Assembly: GCF_013030265.1 (NCBI RefSeq)
Contig: NZ_WPZQ01000005.1
Coordinates: forward strand, 186,001-250,000
Source: Ruegeria arenilitoris
GTDB lineage: Bacteria; Pseudomonadota; Alphaproteobacteria; Rhodobacterales; Rhodobacteraceae
Reading direction: 5' to 3'
Length of the DNA stretch: 64,000 bases
Made by a program: the position numbers and the translations under genes. This document shows, in pieces, positions 8,426-15,731 of the stretch. Numbering within the stretch: the stretch's first letter is position 1; the number at the start of each line of letters is the position of its first letter. Below the pieces are notes generated by a model, which saw nothing but the letters and a program-made list of their open reading frames with translations, made no database searches and was not told the origin of the DNA.

Positions 8426-9485
8426 ACGCAGAAGACTGATCGCCCCGGATACGACTGAACTGGAACAGATGGAGGCAGGTTTCGCGACGAAACCCTCGAT
8501 CAGCCCGTTTGAAACCAAGTCAACAACGCCGCCAATTGCCAAGGTGGCAGGTGAAGCCGCATCGCTGAATGGTATGGCTGCTGTGACAGATCGGGTCGCA
8601 TTGGCGCAGGATCAGGGTGATGCCGCGCGCTGGCGCGATGCGCAGGACGCTGGTCTGGTTGCAGAAATGCTGCCGCTGGACCAAATCGACGCCGACTTTA
8701 TTCGCCGTGACCGGATGGTTGAAGACGAAGAGGCGATGGCCGAGCTGCTGGAGTCGCTACGCGTTCACGGGTTGCGCACGCCAATCGAAGTCACCAAGGT
8801 GGATGATGGTTATGGCCTGATCTCGGGATTTCGGCGCCTTGATGCGTTTCGGCGTCTCGCCGAAACTGATCCGCGCTTTGCCGAGATCCCGGCCTTTATT
8901 CGCGAAGCTGGGACAGGGCAGGGCGCATATATCTCAATGGTCGAAGAGAACGAGCTGCGTGCAAACCTCAGCCCGTATGAGCGGGGACGCATCGCGGTTC
9001 TGGCAGCAGGGCAGGGGGTCTTCCCAACAACCGAGGCCGCTGTTGATGTTCTCTTTGCAGCGGCCTCAAAAGCAAAGCGATCCAAGGTGCGCAGTTTCGC
9101 AGTGGTACATGAGGCGCTTGGGGATTTGTTGCAGCATCCGATTTCATTGACCGAGAAAGCCGGTCTGAAACTGGCAGCGGCCTTGCGTGATGGTGCCCAA
9201 AGCAAACTGCGTGAAGCTTTGGCCGGTGCGACGGTTGCAGACCCGAAGTCCGAGTGGATGCTGTTGGAGGCGGCGCTGAAGGAGGCTCCTGAGGTATCCA
9301 AGGACAAAGCCAAGGGCGGTCGCCCACAACAGGTCCAGCGCATTCCCTCACAGGCATTGTCGGGCGGAGGTGACATGCGGGCCGAAGTGACCTCAGATGA
9401 GTTGCGTATTCGTATTCGAGGGCGATCGATTTCCGTCGAAGAAGCTCAAAAGCTATTGAATGAAATCGCCCGAAAGCTGAACTAG
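8418..9485 (+). CDS. parB: ParB-type partition protein
   Basis: Centromere-binding partition protein of 355 residues. The N-terminal ParB/Sulfiredoxin-like domain (about 75-190) has the GFRRLDAFR motif followed by VEENELRANLSPYERGR, the CTP-binding and clamp-type ParB signature. A helical DNA-binding segment and a short C-terminal dimerisation region follow. The ATG at 8418 has GGGAGGAG upstream and overlaps parA by 8 bp. One parS-like palindrome lies inside its first 80 bp and another begins at the last base of the stop codon. This suggests loading sites built into the gene. Confidence 0.92.
   Translation: MAKRRRLIAPDTTELEQMEAGFATKPSISPFETKSTTPPIAKVAGEAASLNGMAAVTDRVALAQDQGDAARWRDAQDAGLVAEMLPLDQIDADFIRRDRMVEDEEAMAELLESLRVHGLRTPIEVTKVDDGYGLISGFRRLDAFRRLAETDPRFAEIPAFIREAGTGQGAYISMVEENELRANLSPYERGRIAVLAAGQGVFPTTEAAVDVLFAAASKAKRSKVRSFAVVHEALGDLLQHPISLTEKAGLKLAAALRDGAQSKLREALAGATVADPKSEWMLLEAALKEAPEVSKDKAKGGRPQQVQRIPSQALSGGGDMRAEVTSDELRIRIRGRSISVEEAQKLLNEIARKLN
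8478..8494. promoter_or_regulatory. parS-like palindrome 3
   Basis: GGTTTCG-CGA-CGAAACC inside the 5' part of parB. The arms match the other copies exactly; only the 3-base centre differs. Confidence 0.65.
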
Positions 9486-9500
9486 TTTCGTTGCGAAACC
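9485..9500. promoter_or_regulatory. parS-like palindrome 4
   Basis: GTTTCG-TTG-CGAAAC (9485-9499) starts at the last base of the parB stop codon. It is the fourth copy of the palindrome and the right-hand limit of the partition locus. Confidence 0.65.
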
Positions 9501-9971
9501 CAATAATGGCCTGCGGTCGGTCCTTCAAACGGTCAGCTGCAGGTCATCCCGGAAATGGGTACCTTATACGTGGTTTCCATGTGATCCGCAAAGTGATCGA
9601 ATAATGCGCATTATAGGTCAGGGATCCCGACTTACAGAAAGTTAACAATGATGCAGTCACCACTCTTTCGATAGGGTCGATGTACTGCGTTAGACCTTTC
9701 AACCTGCTGAGAAAACTAAATCTCCTAGGGCTTATTAGCTTTCTCTTCTGGCCAGGTTCGAAAAGAGAGAGCATTTCTAAAGGCAATGCTGTCTCGGACC
9801 TCCAATGCTCATCAGATTCTATTCAACATAGAGGAGCAGTGCCTTCGCAGGTTGCCCATTCTAGCTGACGGTTGAATCGAACAGTAATGGGGAAGATGAG
9901 TTATAAGATTGACCTCTATGGATCATAATTACATAAATAGTGAGTTATAGAGTGGATTATTATACCTCAAG
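9501..9971. other. Low-GC intergenic stretch, no gene recognised
   Basis: About 470 bp without a convincing gene. Two short open frames lack ribosome sites and family resemblance. A lone GGTACC occurs near 9557. A possible sigma-70 promoter for the Fic gene is TTGACC (9909-9914) and CATAAA (9932-9937), 17 bp apart. Base composition is visibly poorer in GC than the flanks. Confidence 0.5.
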
Positions 9972-11081
9972 ATGTGGAACTGGCAGAACCCAAACTGGCC
10001 GACATTTTGTTACGACGCCGCAAGACTTGAACCTTACGAACAACAGTTCCTGTTGTCGTCAGGAGAAGTTATAGGTGCGGTACATCATGTGAACGCGTCG
10101 GATCGAGACCAATTGCGTATCGACCTTCTGAGCGAAGAAGCGATGAAAACCAGCGCGATCGAAGGTGAGATGCTGGATCGGCTTAGCGTGCAGTCATCCT
10201 TACGTCGGCATCTTGGACTGACCCCTGACAGCTATCCATCCAAGCCTCGCGAGCAGGGGGTTTCTGAGATGATGGTGGATGTTTACTCCAACTATTCGGA
10301 ACCACTGTCACACAGCACCCTGTTTCGGTGGCATGACATGTTGCTTTCGTATGACAAGCACTTGGAGACGATTGGAGCCTACCGGAGCCACGAGGATGCG
10401 ATGCAAATCGTATCAGGCCGATTAGACCGCCCAACGGTGCATTTCGAAGCACCACCTTCACATCATATTCCAACTGAAATGGATCAGTTCGTAGACTGGT
10501 TCAACCGCACTGCACCAGATGGTCCCAAACCACTGCGTGCACTGATCCGCGCCGGGTTGAGCCATCTATATTTTGAGAGCATTCACCCTTTTGAAGACGG
10601 CAATGGCCGGTTGGGCAGGGCGTTGGCTGAAAAGTCTCTGGCACAGAATATTGGTCAGCCAAGCCTTATCGCGCTGGCTTTCACGATTGAGCGAGAGCGG
10701 AAGGCTTACTACGACCAACTCGAACACCATCAAAAGACGCTGGACGTCACATCATGGCTCATCTGGTTTGCCGAAACCGTCCTGAAAGCACAGCAAGTGA
10801 CACTCGACCGGGTTGGTTTCTTTATCTCCAAGACGCATTTTTATGACCGGTATCGCAATCAGTTCAACGCCCGTCAAAACAAGGTAATAGCCCGTTTGTT
10901 CAAAGCTGGGCCGGACGGGTTCAACGGGGGGCTGAGCGCTGAGAACTATATATCGATCACCGGAACGTCGCGCGCTACCGCGACGCGCGATCTGCATGAT
11001 CTGGTGGAGAAGGGTGCTCTGACCCGAACGGGTGAACTCCGGTATACACGCTATTGGCTAAAACTGGACCGGGAAGGGTAG
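9972..11081 (+). CDS. Fic-domain protein (class II, DUF4172-type)
   Basis: Probable AMP transferase, or related NMP transferase, that modifies a target protein hydroxyl. The 369-residue product has an N-terminal DUF4172-like segment (1-70) and a Fic core with the full motif HPFEDGNGRLGR starting at the catalytic His205. A C-terminal winged-helix-like region (about 305-365) completes it. The inhibitory helix is in front of the core, TSAIEG at residues 60-65, matching (S/T)xxxE(G/N), so activity is likely self-restrained (class II). No antitoxin gene of the FicA type is adjacent, consistent with a built-in inhibitor. It stands alone in lower-GC flanks and could be an accessory acquisition. Target unknown. 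Confidence 0.9.
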   Translation: MWNWQNPNWPTFCYDAARLEPYEQQFLLSSGEVIGAVHHVNASDRDQLRIDLLSEEAMKTSAIEGEMLDRLSVQSSLRRHLGLTPDSYPSKPREQGVSEMMVDVYSNYSEPLSHSTLFRWHDMLLSYDKHLETIGAYRSHEDAMQIVSGRLDRPTVHFEAPPSHHIPTEMDQFVDWFNRTAPDGPKPLRALIRAGLSHLYFESIHPFEDGNGRLGRALAEKSLAQNIGQPSLIALAFTIERERKAYYDQLEHHQKTLDVTSWLIWFAETVLKAQQVTLDRVGFFISKTHFYDRYRNQFNARQNKVIARLFKAGPDGFNGGLSAENYISITGTSRATATRDLHDLVEKGALTRTGELRYTRYWLKLDREG

Positions 11082-11461
11082 GGGGCTGAGAAACGGTACC
11101 AGCGTACTTTGTACATAATTGCCTCGTGTCAGCGACAGAACTGCCCCCTAAATGCGCTATGGGCGGTGAGAGCTGGCCTTCGCTGCATCAATGCCGACAT
11201 CCATACATGGCCTTCAAAGCAAGCACTCAACACCATACGTTCATGACCGAAAACAGCCACTAAAGGCTGAATTGCGTGAGGACTCAGTGCTAAGCTCAGG
11301 ATACCCTGAAGAGAGCCTCTCACTCGGCTTGAGCGCTGTTGGGGCCGCATTTAGTCGGCAGGCAATAAAACTTTGCTACCAACGGAGCAAACCCGAGGGC
11401 TTATGCCTGCCATACCTCATAAAGCACTTCACCAATCTTACTGGCTCTGCCTGATAGAGGT
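11082..11461. other. Intergenic stretch, no gene recognised
   Basis: About 380 bp between the Fic gene and ridA. Short open frames exist on both strands but lack ribosome sites or recognisable motifs. I see no clear RNA gene or terminator. Confidence 0.45.
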
Positions 11462-11806
11462 TTAGTCATAGGCCGCCGTGACAATCATTTCTACCTTCAA
11501 TACGTCGCGTGCAAGCTTAGACTCCCCGCATGCCCGGGCTGGAGCATGGCCTTCGGGTACCCAAGCATCCCAAACAGCATTCATCTCGGCAAAGTCAGCC
11601 ATGTCGGCCAGCCAGATTTCACATTTAAGAATACGGGTTTTGTCACTGCCGGCTTTGGTCAGCAGGTCTTCAACCTTGGCCAGGATATCGCGCGTTTGCT
11701 CGGATACTGTAGCTGCGTCCGAGGTCTGGCCGCAAAGATAAGCTACGCCGTTGTGTTTGACGATCCGGCTCATGCGCTGGCCGGTTTCGATCCGAGTGAT
11801 AGTCAT
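11462..11806 (-). CDS. RidA-family enamine/imine deaminase
   Basis: Small cytoplasmic protein of 114 residues of the RidA/YjgF/Rid family. Members hydrolyse reactive enamines such as 2-aminoacrylate to keto acids and ammonia. The family pattern is visible: [10 protein letters not shown] in the first half and [23 protein letters not shown] at the end. Conserved arginines line the active site in the family. It is the last gene of a - strand cluster and lies 115 bp after a PLP-dependent beta-lyase, whose expected by-product is exactly 2-aminoacrylate. Some Rid subfamilies lack deaminase activity, so the reaction is inferred from context. Confidence 0.88.
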   Translation of the reverse strand: MTITRIETGQRMSRIVKHNGVAYLCGQTSDAATVSEQTRDILAKVEDLLTKAGSDKTRILKCEIWLADMADFAEMNAVWDAWVPEGHAPARACGESKLARDVLKVEMIVTAAYD

Positions 11807-11921
11807 GTTTTGTACCCTTCCAATTTTGGGAAGCTTGAGTGATGTTGTGTGATGCCAGAAGGCGATTGGCAGTTAAGATTTGTTGCGTCTTGCAGGGCTT
11901 TCGGGACAGTGTTGGCTGGTT

Positions 11922-12938
11922 TTATGGTTGGTCGTTTGTCAGCTCGTTTTGGTACCCAAAGAGCGCAGGCAACCCGCCAGTGTGTAACATGACGACTTTC
12001 TGCCCGGGTTGGATTTCACCTACGGTCACCAGATGCAACAACCCCGCAAAGGTTTTTGCGGAATAGACTGGGTCGAGGAATATTCCTTCTGTGCGCGCCA
12101 TCTTTTTTAGAGCCGCGTGGGTCATTCCACTTAGTTTGCCATACCCCGGGGGCAGCGCCTCATCCAGAACGTTTATCCGGTCCTGCAGGGGTGCTGCGTT
12201 GATATCCAGCAAATCCGCCAGTTTCTGCAGAACGGTATTCATTCGGGCCTGTTGTTTTTCGCGATCCCGGCGCACGCAGACCCCAAAAACGGAGGCACCG
12301 TTTTCTTCCAAGGCTATTCCTGTCAACAAGCCTCCATGTGTGGCTCCGCTACCAGACGGGACAACGACGGCATCGATATCTTGCATCTGTTGGGACAATT
12401 CCTGTCCGGCGATGACATAGCCCAAGGCACCTAAGGGTGGATGGTTCAATCCCAAGTGTATGACATATGGTTTGCGCCCTTGAGCTTTCAGTTCGTCGGC
12501 GCGCGCGTGCAACGCAGCATCCGCGCCTGCTTCGTCCTCACCCTCAGGATAGCTCATATGATCAGCGCCTAGAATCTGAGCCAACAACACATTCCCGGAA
12601 CTGTAATATTCCTCGCCCATATCCGGCACACGCTCTTCCAGTTGCAGCACGGACTGCATTCCTAATTTGGCGGCAGCGGCTGCCGCGGACCGAACGAAGT
12701 TGGACTGAACTGCACCGGTAATCAAAATGGTATCGGCACCTTGTTGAAGTGCGTCCCCAAAATAGAACTCAAGCTGCCGCGTTTTGTTTCCACCGAACCC
12801 CAGACCAGTCAGATCATCGCGTTTAAGCCAAAGGTCTATCCCCAATTCCAAAGACAATCTGTCCAACCGTTCCAAAGGTGTTGCACCAGACATGAGCTGG
12901 GCTCGCGGAAATCTGTCCAAGTTATTTCTTTGTGTCAT
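11922..12938 (-). CDS. PLP-dependent D-cysteine desulfhydrase / cysteate sulfo-lyase family
   Basis: Fold-type II PLP enzyme of 338 residues in the ACC deaminase/D-cysteine desulfhydrase family. The family includes CuyA, L-cysteate sulfo-lyase of marine roseobacters. The PLP lysine is Lys52 in GFGGNKTRQLEF, and the phosphate-binding loop is SGSGATHGGLLTG. The likely reaction is beta-elimination of sulfide or sulfite from a C3 sulfur amino acid, giving 2-aminoacrylate. I chose ATG 12938 (GAAGGG upstream) over the frame opening at 12989. It starts 16 bp after the TauE/SafE gene, which would export released sulfite, and RidA follows. Sequence alone does not separate D-cysteine, L-cysteate and other substrates. 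Confidence 0.82.
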   Translation of the reverse strand: MTQRNNLDRFPRAQLMSGATPLERLDRLSLELGIDLWLKRDDLTGLGFGGNKTRQLEFYFGDALQQGADTILITGAVQSNFVRSAAAAAAKLGMQSVLQLEERVPDMGEEYYSSGNVLLAQILGADHMSYPEGEDEAGADAALHARADELKAQGRKPYVIHLGLNHPPLGALGYVIAGQELSQQMQDIDAVVVPSGSGATHGGLLTGIALEENGASVFGVCVRRDREKQQARMNTVLQKLADLLDINAAPLQDRINVLDEALPPGYGKLSGMTHAALKKMARTEGIFLDPVYSAKTFAGLLHLVTVGEIQPGQKVVMLHTGGLPALFGYQNELTNDQP

Positions 12939-12954
12939 CGTCTGCCCTTCGATT

Positions 12955-13695
12955 TTATGCGATCGTAAATGCGCGATGAAAGAGAACACCGCAGGCTATC
13001 AAAGAAACCACGCGGATAGCTGCAGTGACTAGCGATTGTGCCAAATAAGGGCCAATGACGCGACCGAGAAGGCTACCAATCAGTGTGAGTGCGACGAAGA
13101 CCCATAGTTGTGGTCCATAAGTGAACGCCTGTGCCTGAGACAGGCTATGCAACAGGAACGCGATACCGTACGCCACAAGCGCAATGGGTTGCACCAGCTT
13201 TGCAACCTCTTTGGCTGAGCGGCCTTTCGCAATCAATCCGAAAACCATCAGGGGACCGGGCGTCGCCGCCCAAACGGTTGCCAGCCCGGACAATCCAGAG
13301 ACGGCTGAAAATCCCGCTGTTCCAATTGAACGCCGCAAGGGCAGCAAGGTCGTAATAAGCCCGATCAGCAACAGGCTGGCCGTCAATGCCAGGACAAACG
13401 CCTCACTCAACAAGGGGTAGATTGCGAGTCCTGCAATGACTCCGGCGAGGCATCCTAAAATTGCCGTGCGAATTGTCTGACTGTCGGACCTGAGCACGTG
13501 CCTGTCCGTTGCCACTGCTGAAACAAGGGTGTTCAACAGTAGCAATACTGGAACCGCTGTCGAAGTCCCAAGCAGGATCATCATCGGCGGCCCTGCAATG
13601 ATGCTAAACCCGATGCCAACGCCGACTTGCAGCATTGCGCCAAGGCCGATGGCAGCCATCAGGATGGCAAAGTCAACGGACACTAACCCCCCCAC
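12955..13695 (-). CDS. TauE/SafE-family sulfite/anion exporter
   Basis: Polytopic inner-membrane protein of 246 residues with about seven or eight hydrophobic helices and the TauE/SafE pattern. The N-terminal half repeats a glycine-rich motif (GVGIGFSIIAGPPMMILLG), and a related GPLMVFGL appears later. Family members are implicated in export of sulfite or organosulfonates. It sits between a racemase gene (24 bp) and a PLP beta-lyase (16 bp), consistent with removing sulfite set free by the lyase. The start is uncertain: GTG 13695 gives MGGLVSVD, while a second in-frame GTG at 13683 directly follows a G-rich run. Confidence 0.83.
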   Translation of the reverse strand: MGGLVSVDFAILMAAIGLGAMLQVGVGIGFSIIAGPPMMILLGTSTAVPVLLLLNTLVSAVATDRHVLRSDSQTIRTAILGCLAGVIAGLAIYPLLSEAFVLALTASLLLIGLITTLLPLRRSIGTAGFSAVSGLSGLATVWAATPGPLMVFGLIAKGRSAKEVAKLVQPIALVAYGIAFLLHSLSQAQAFTYGPQLWVFVALTLIGSLLGRVIGPYLAQSLVTAAIRVVSLIACGVLFHRAFTIA

Positions 13696-13719
13696 ATTCC
13701 GCGTGATTCTGATGTCTCG

Positions 13720-14460
13720 TTACGCCCAAGGCATGATGCCGGTATAGGCTTGGCGCGTCGCAACGGTATGTGCCATCTGCGCCAGTGTCGTCAAATCGAA
13801 GACTGGAAGCTGAAGCTCTTCCTGAAGGCGCGCGGCATATGGAGGCAAATCAGTACACTCCAGCACCAGAGACCGTATTTCAGGTGTTTGGTGTTTCAGT
13901 CGCCGCGCGGCCTCTAGAACTTCGGCCTCGATCAGATCAGTGTCCATGCGGGTCCGCGTGTTCCTCAGGATAACCTCAGCGAATTCGCTGGTATCCTCCA
14001 ACCCTTGCACCGCGACAGGAATACCAGCAGCCCCGACACCTTCGAAATGCCTAGGTGTCAGTGCTGATGCATCTGCGGTTAGCACGCCTACCGGGGCATT
14101 CGCTCCGGTCATGTGAAAGGCCAGTGGCACCTGGATCAGACTGGACGCGAAGACGGGAATGGAAACTGCAGCGGCTAGCTCCTTTTGAAACAAGGCCAGA
14201 AAACCGCAGCTTCCTGTGATGGCCCGAACGCCCTCTGCCTCAAGCCGTCTTGCGCCCTCAATAAAGGGGGCGAGCAACTCAGGCGTGGGGTTGTTCAGCA
14301 GTGTCGGGACCGTAATGCCGTCGATCATTTCATAGAGCACTGGAAATGGCAGACTGGACGGATTCTTGATATGCCCGGGCGGTTTCGGGAAATAGCTTTC
14401 AAGGCACAATACCCCGATCGAAGCCCCGCAAATATTCTGGCCGCCTTCGTAGATTGGCAT
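13720..14460 (-). CDS. Aspartate/glutamate racemase-family protein
   Basis: Cytoplasmic protein of 246 residues in the Asp/Glu/hydantoin racemase superfamily. The two catalytic cysteines expected for cofactor-independent racemisation are present: Cys85 in ITGSCGFLALF and Cys202 in LECTDLPPYAA. Both half-domains are complete. It sits between a DadA-like oxidoreductase and a TauE/SafE exporter in one operon (28 and 24 bp gaps). A role in interconverting D and L forms of the imported amino acid is plausible. The pattern also fits uncharacterised subgroups, so the substrate is open. Confidence 0.8.
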   Translation of the reverse strand: MPIYEGGQNICGASIGVLCLESYFPKPPGHIKNPSSLPFPVLYEMIDGITVPTLLNNPTPELLAPFIEGARRLEAEGVRAITGSCGFLALFQKELAAAVSIPVFASSLIQVPLAFHMTGANAPVGVLTADASALTPRHFEGVGAAGIPVAVQGLEDTSEFAEVILRNTRTRMDTDLIEAEVLEAARRLKHQTPEIRSLVLECTDLPPYAARLQEELQLPVFDLTTLAQMAHTVATRQAYTGIMPWA

Positions 14461-14488
14461 GGTGCTAAGGTCCTTTCGAATTGAAGAT

Positions 14489-15727
14489 TTAGAAACGGGC
14501 CAGCAAGAATGGGTCCAGATTGATATTTGGGCTGCGATCAGACATGAGATCCGCCACGAGCTCTCCGGTCTTTGGCGCCATCATCAGGCCGTAATGAGAA
14601 TGCCCGAACGCAGCGTAGAGCCCGTCTTTGCCATCGAGCGGCCCAATTGCGGGCAGGCTATCGGGAAAAGAGGGGCGCCGTCCCATCCAGAACTGTGCTT
14701 CTTCTGTATTGAGATCCGGCACCAAAGACTTGGCCTGATCGATTAGTATCTTTTCTTTGCGCGGATCGGCCGGAGCATCGACACTGCCAAATTCGGCCGT
14801 ACCAGCGACCCTTAGACCGCCTTGCATTGAGCTCGCGACGACCTTTGCATCCACATCCATGATTGAATTGTTCAACACAGCTGAAGGGCTTGGGAATTCA
14901 ACATGGTAGCCCCGCTCGGCAACGAGCGGCACAGATAAACCGAGGGGTCTCAGAAGGTCAGCAGACCAAACGCCGGCCGCCAGAACAACCTGGCGCGCGT
15001 GCAGCGTGTTTTGCAACGTGGCGAGCTGCCAGTTGCCTTCTTCGTTGCGTGTCAGCTTGGTGACTTCGGATCGCACGAATTCGGCCCCTTGCGCACGTGC
15101 TTTTTCGGCCAGAACCGCACCCAAACGACCCGGAGAAATTGCGCGCGCCTGTCCCTTGATCACAATTGCGGCTTTGAATTCTTCAGACAGAGCGGGCTCC
15201 AGGCGTCTTAACTCAGTGCCGTCGACACGCTCCAACTCACCTCCCTTTTCTCGGCGGATTAGATAACCAAGCCCATCCAGGTCCGCCTCCTCCGGGTTGC
15301 GGAACGCGTGGATGTAGTAGCTGTCGGCGATCAGGTCTTCATGCCCAGTTCCTTGCAGATGCCGACGATATAGATCGATGGACGGACGACATAAAATCTC
15401 CATCGCATCCGAGACTTCGCGCACAGACCCCTCGTCGGACTTGCCAAGAAAACGCATCCCCCATGGGATCATCTTGGGCCAGAATGACGTCCGGACCGAT
15501 AGCGCGCTTTTGGGATCCAGCAGCATTCTGGGAAGTTTCTTCCAAATGCCTGGAACTGCCTGGGGAATGATCGACCACGGCGATACCACACCAGCATTCC
15601 CGAACGAAGTTTCTTGCCCGGGTTCACCTCGGTCGATCAGCCGAACCGGGATGCTGCGTTCCTGCAGTGACAGGGCACAGCAAATTCCGACGATCCCAGC
15701 GCCGATGATGGTCACTTGTTCCGTCAT
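14489..15727 (-). CDS. FAD-dependent D-amino-acid dehydrogenase (DadA-like)
   Basis: FAD-dependent oxidoreductase of the DAO/DadA type, 412 residues. The dinucleotide-binding motif IIGAGIVGICCALSLQER is at residues 6-23. A C-terminal FAD contact region reads LYAAFGHSHYGLMMAPKTG. The likely reaction is oxidative deamination of a D-amino acid to a 2-oxo acid, with electrons passed to the respiratory chain. It starts four bases after the TRAP permease gene and precedes the racemase gene, so import, racemisation and oxidation are co-expressed. Related enzymes oxidise hydroxyproline or glycine, so the substrate is inferred only from context. Confidence 0.88.
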   Translation of the reverse strand: MTEQVTIIGAGIVGICCALSLQERSIPVRLIDRGEPGQETSFGNAGVVSPWSIIPQAVPGIWKKLPRMLLDPKSALSVRTSFWPKMIPWGMRFLGKSDEGSVREVSDAMEILCRPSIDLYRRHLQGTGHEDLIADSYYIHAFRNPEEADLDGLGYLIRREKGGELERVDGTELRRLEPALSEEFKAAIVIKGQARAISPGRLGAVLAEKARAQGAEFVRSEVTKLTRNEEGNWQLATLQNTLHARQVVLAAGVWSADLLRPLGLSVPLVAERGYHVEFPSPSAVLNNSIMDVDAKVVASSMQGGLRVAGTAEFGSVDAPADPRKEKILIDQAKSLVPDLNTEEAQFWMGRRPSFPDSLPAIGPLDGKDGLYAAFGHSHYGLMMAPKTGELVADLMSDRSPNINLDPFLLARF

Positions 15728-15731
15728 CGCA

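Noticed and set aside
9680..9868. Small frame between parB and Fic as a possible antitoxin
   Set aside because: No ribosome site or antitoxin-like pattern, and the Fic protein carries its own inhibitory helix.
11191..11454. 87-codon frame after the Fic gene
   Set aside because: No ribosome site, no motif, and competing frames of equal length on the other strand; left as non-coding.
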